DNA of 5,611 nucleotides from Acidobacteriota bacterium (GTDB lineage: Bacteria > Acidobacteriota > Vicinamibacteria > Vicinamibacterales > UBA8438): positions 1 through 5,611 of the forward strand of contig SXOW01000179.1 in assembly GCA_005778315.1 (NCBI GenBank). Reading direction: 5' to 3'. Of the stretch, positions 4,854 to 5,611 are shown piece by piece (positions within the stretch are counted from its first letter, which is position 1; each line of letters begins with the position of its first letter). A program made the position numbers and the translations under genes. The notes below the pieces were generated by a model, which searched no databases, was not told the origin of the DNA, and saw nothing but the letters and a program-made list of their open reading frames with translations.

Positions 4854-5611
4854 TTACACCTTTGCGGATTTGGGCTCTGGGGCCTGACCCTGCATGGAGA
4901 AGCCGCTCGAAGCGCCGGGCACGCTGTACTCGTATGGACCGCGGTGCACTTCGGGCGGAGTGCTGAAGTTCCCATGGGGCGGCGGGGAAGGCGCCTGCCA
5001 CTCGAGCGTCGTCGACTGCCAGGGGTTGTCGTCCACCTTCTTGCCGTTCCGGATGCTCCAGAAGAAATTGAAGATGAAGAAGATCTGGAAGAAGCCGAGC
5101 GCCCACGCCCCGTAGGACATGAAGGCGTTCCACTCCATCACCTCCTGCACGTGGGCGTACTGCATGCCACCGTCGTAGAGTCGCCGATTCATGCCGGCCA
5201 GCCCGGTGATGAACATCGGCATGAACACGCAGTTGATTGCGACGATGGAGCCCCAGAAGTGGATCTTGCCGAGCAGTTCGTTCATCACGCGCCCGGTGGC
5301 CTTGGGGAACCAATAATAGATCCCGCCGAACAACGCGAAGATGGTGCCCGGCGCCACCACGTAGTGGAAGTGCCCGATGACGTAGTAGGTGTCGTGCAGG
5401 TGCAAGTCCGGCGCCGTCAGCCCCAACGGAAGCCCCGTCAGCCCGCCGATGCCGAACATCGGGAGAAACGCCAGCGCGAACAGCATCGGCACGTTGTAGC
5501 GAATGGACCCCCCGTAGAGCGACAGGAAAAACGCCGACAGGATGACGACCGACGGGATCGAGATGATCATCGTCGTGGTCTGAAAGAACGTGCTGATCGT
5601 CGTGCCCATGC
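4854..5611 (-). CDS. ctaD: Cytochrome c oxidase subunit I, C-terminal half (N-terminus beyond the right edge)
   Basis: About 252 C-terminal residues of the haem-copper catalytic subunit are visible; the frame enters through the window edge and the first methionine (5609) is internal, since family members carry some 300 residues before it. Counting from that M, HDTYYVIGHFHYV contains H80 (haem a3 ligand) and H82 (haem a ligand), with H72 and D73 at the Mg/proton-exit site, and R142-R143 (GMNRR) as the haem propionate arginines. CuB histidines, the cross-linked tyrosine and the D-pathway residues lie outside the window. In the helix with TTTMIISIPSVVI (11-23) the canonical P-T-G-V-K is replaced by P-S-V-V-I, so the K-pathway lysine is absent. 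A soluble C-terminal tail (about 195-251, rich in Pro) ends in PEPKSAKV; its LEW...SPPP...NF...GPYEY pattern is common in bacterial CtaD. It is the first visible gene of the oxidase operon. Confidence 0.95.
   Translation of the reverse strand, partial: MGTTISTFFQTTTMIISIPSVVILSAFFLSLYGGSIRYNVPMLFALAFLPMFGIGGLTGLPLGLTAPDLHLHDTYYVIGHFHYVVAPGTIFALFGGIYYWFPKATGRVMNELLGKIHFWGSIVAINCVFMPMFITGLAGMNRRLYDGGMQYAHVQEVMEWNAFMSYGAWALGFFQIFFIFNFFWSIRNGKKVDDNPWQSTTLEWQAPSPPPHGNFSTPPEVHRGPYEYSVPGASSGFSMQGQAPEPKSAKV

Noticed and set aside
4222..5313. 363-codon minus-strand open frame spanning ctaE and most of the visible ctaD
   Set aside because: It is an out-of-frame shadow on the same strand as two genes with unmistakable oxidase motifs; its translation is low-complexity and Arg-rich with no membrane helices.

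Overview
The window is a compact, GC-rich bacterial chromosome segment from an aerobically respiring organism with a Gram-negative-type envelope (periplasmic thiol-disulfide protein, aa3-type oxidase, PilZ protein). The general style of the genes is compatible with Acidobacteriota (Vicinamibacteria-like), but that placement is an inference from family resemblance and is weak. There is no gene-free stretch over 300 bases; the longest gap is about 97 bases (1023-1119). I see no tRNA, rRNA, CRISPR array, insertion sequence or phage gene.

Left part: a minus-strand FAD-linked oxidase/dehydrogenase of the GlcD/Dld type starts at 1022 and runs off the left edge. It is divergent from a plus-strand exported DsbA-family protein (1120-2154) that carries an N-terminal SurA-like segment before its CPFC thioredoxin domain. 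The 97-base divergent intergenic holds a perfect 7-bp inverted repeat. The DsbA gene converges on the rest of the window, and two hairpins sit between the convergent ends (2161-2214).

Right part: from the right edge down to 2213, everything reads on the minus strand as one tightly packed cytochrome c oxidase operon: ctaD/coxA (subunit I, C-terminal part only), ctaE/coxC (III), ctaF (IV), a 69-aa two-helix protein, a 90-aa exported CxxC membrane protein, ctaC/coxB (II), then a PilZ-domain protein. Several junctions look translationally coupled: a TGATG overlap between subunit IV and the 69-aa gene, and a stop codon directly abutting the start of subunit II. Subunit II has a CuA site but no CxxCH haem motif, so this is an aa3-type rather than a caa3-type enzyme.

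The most interesting signals lie inside this oxidase. Subunit I keeps the haem ligands, but the lysine that defines the K proton pathway of A-type oxidases aligns, without gaps, to isoleucine. Subunit II keeps the glutamate at the mouth of that pathway, gains a second intramembrane glutamate seven residues later, and has glutamine in place of the CuA/Mg glutamate. Two small uncharacterised membrane proteins, one with a CAVCFG motif, are embedded between subunits IV and II, and a complete c-di-GMP-binding PilZ signature follows, with its probable ribosome binding site inside a hairpin.
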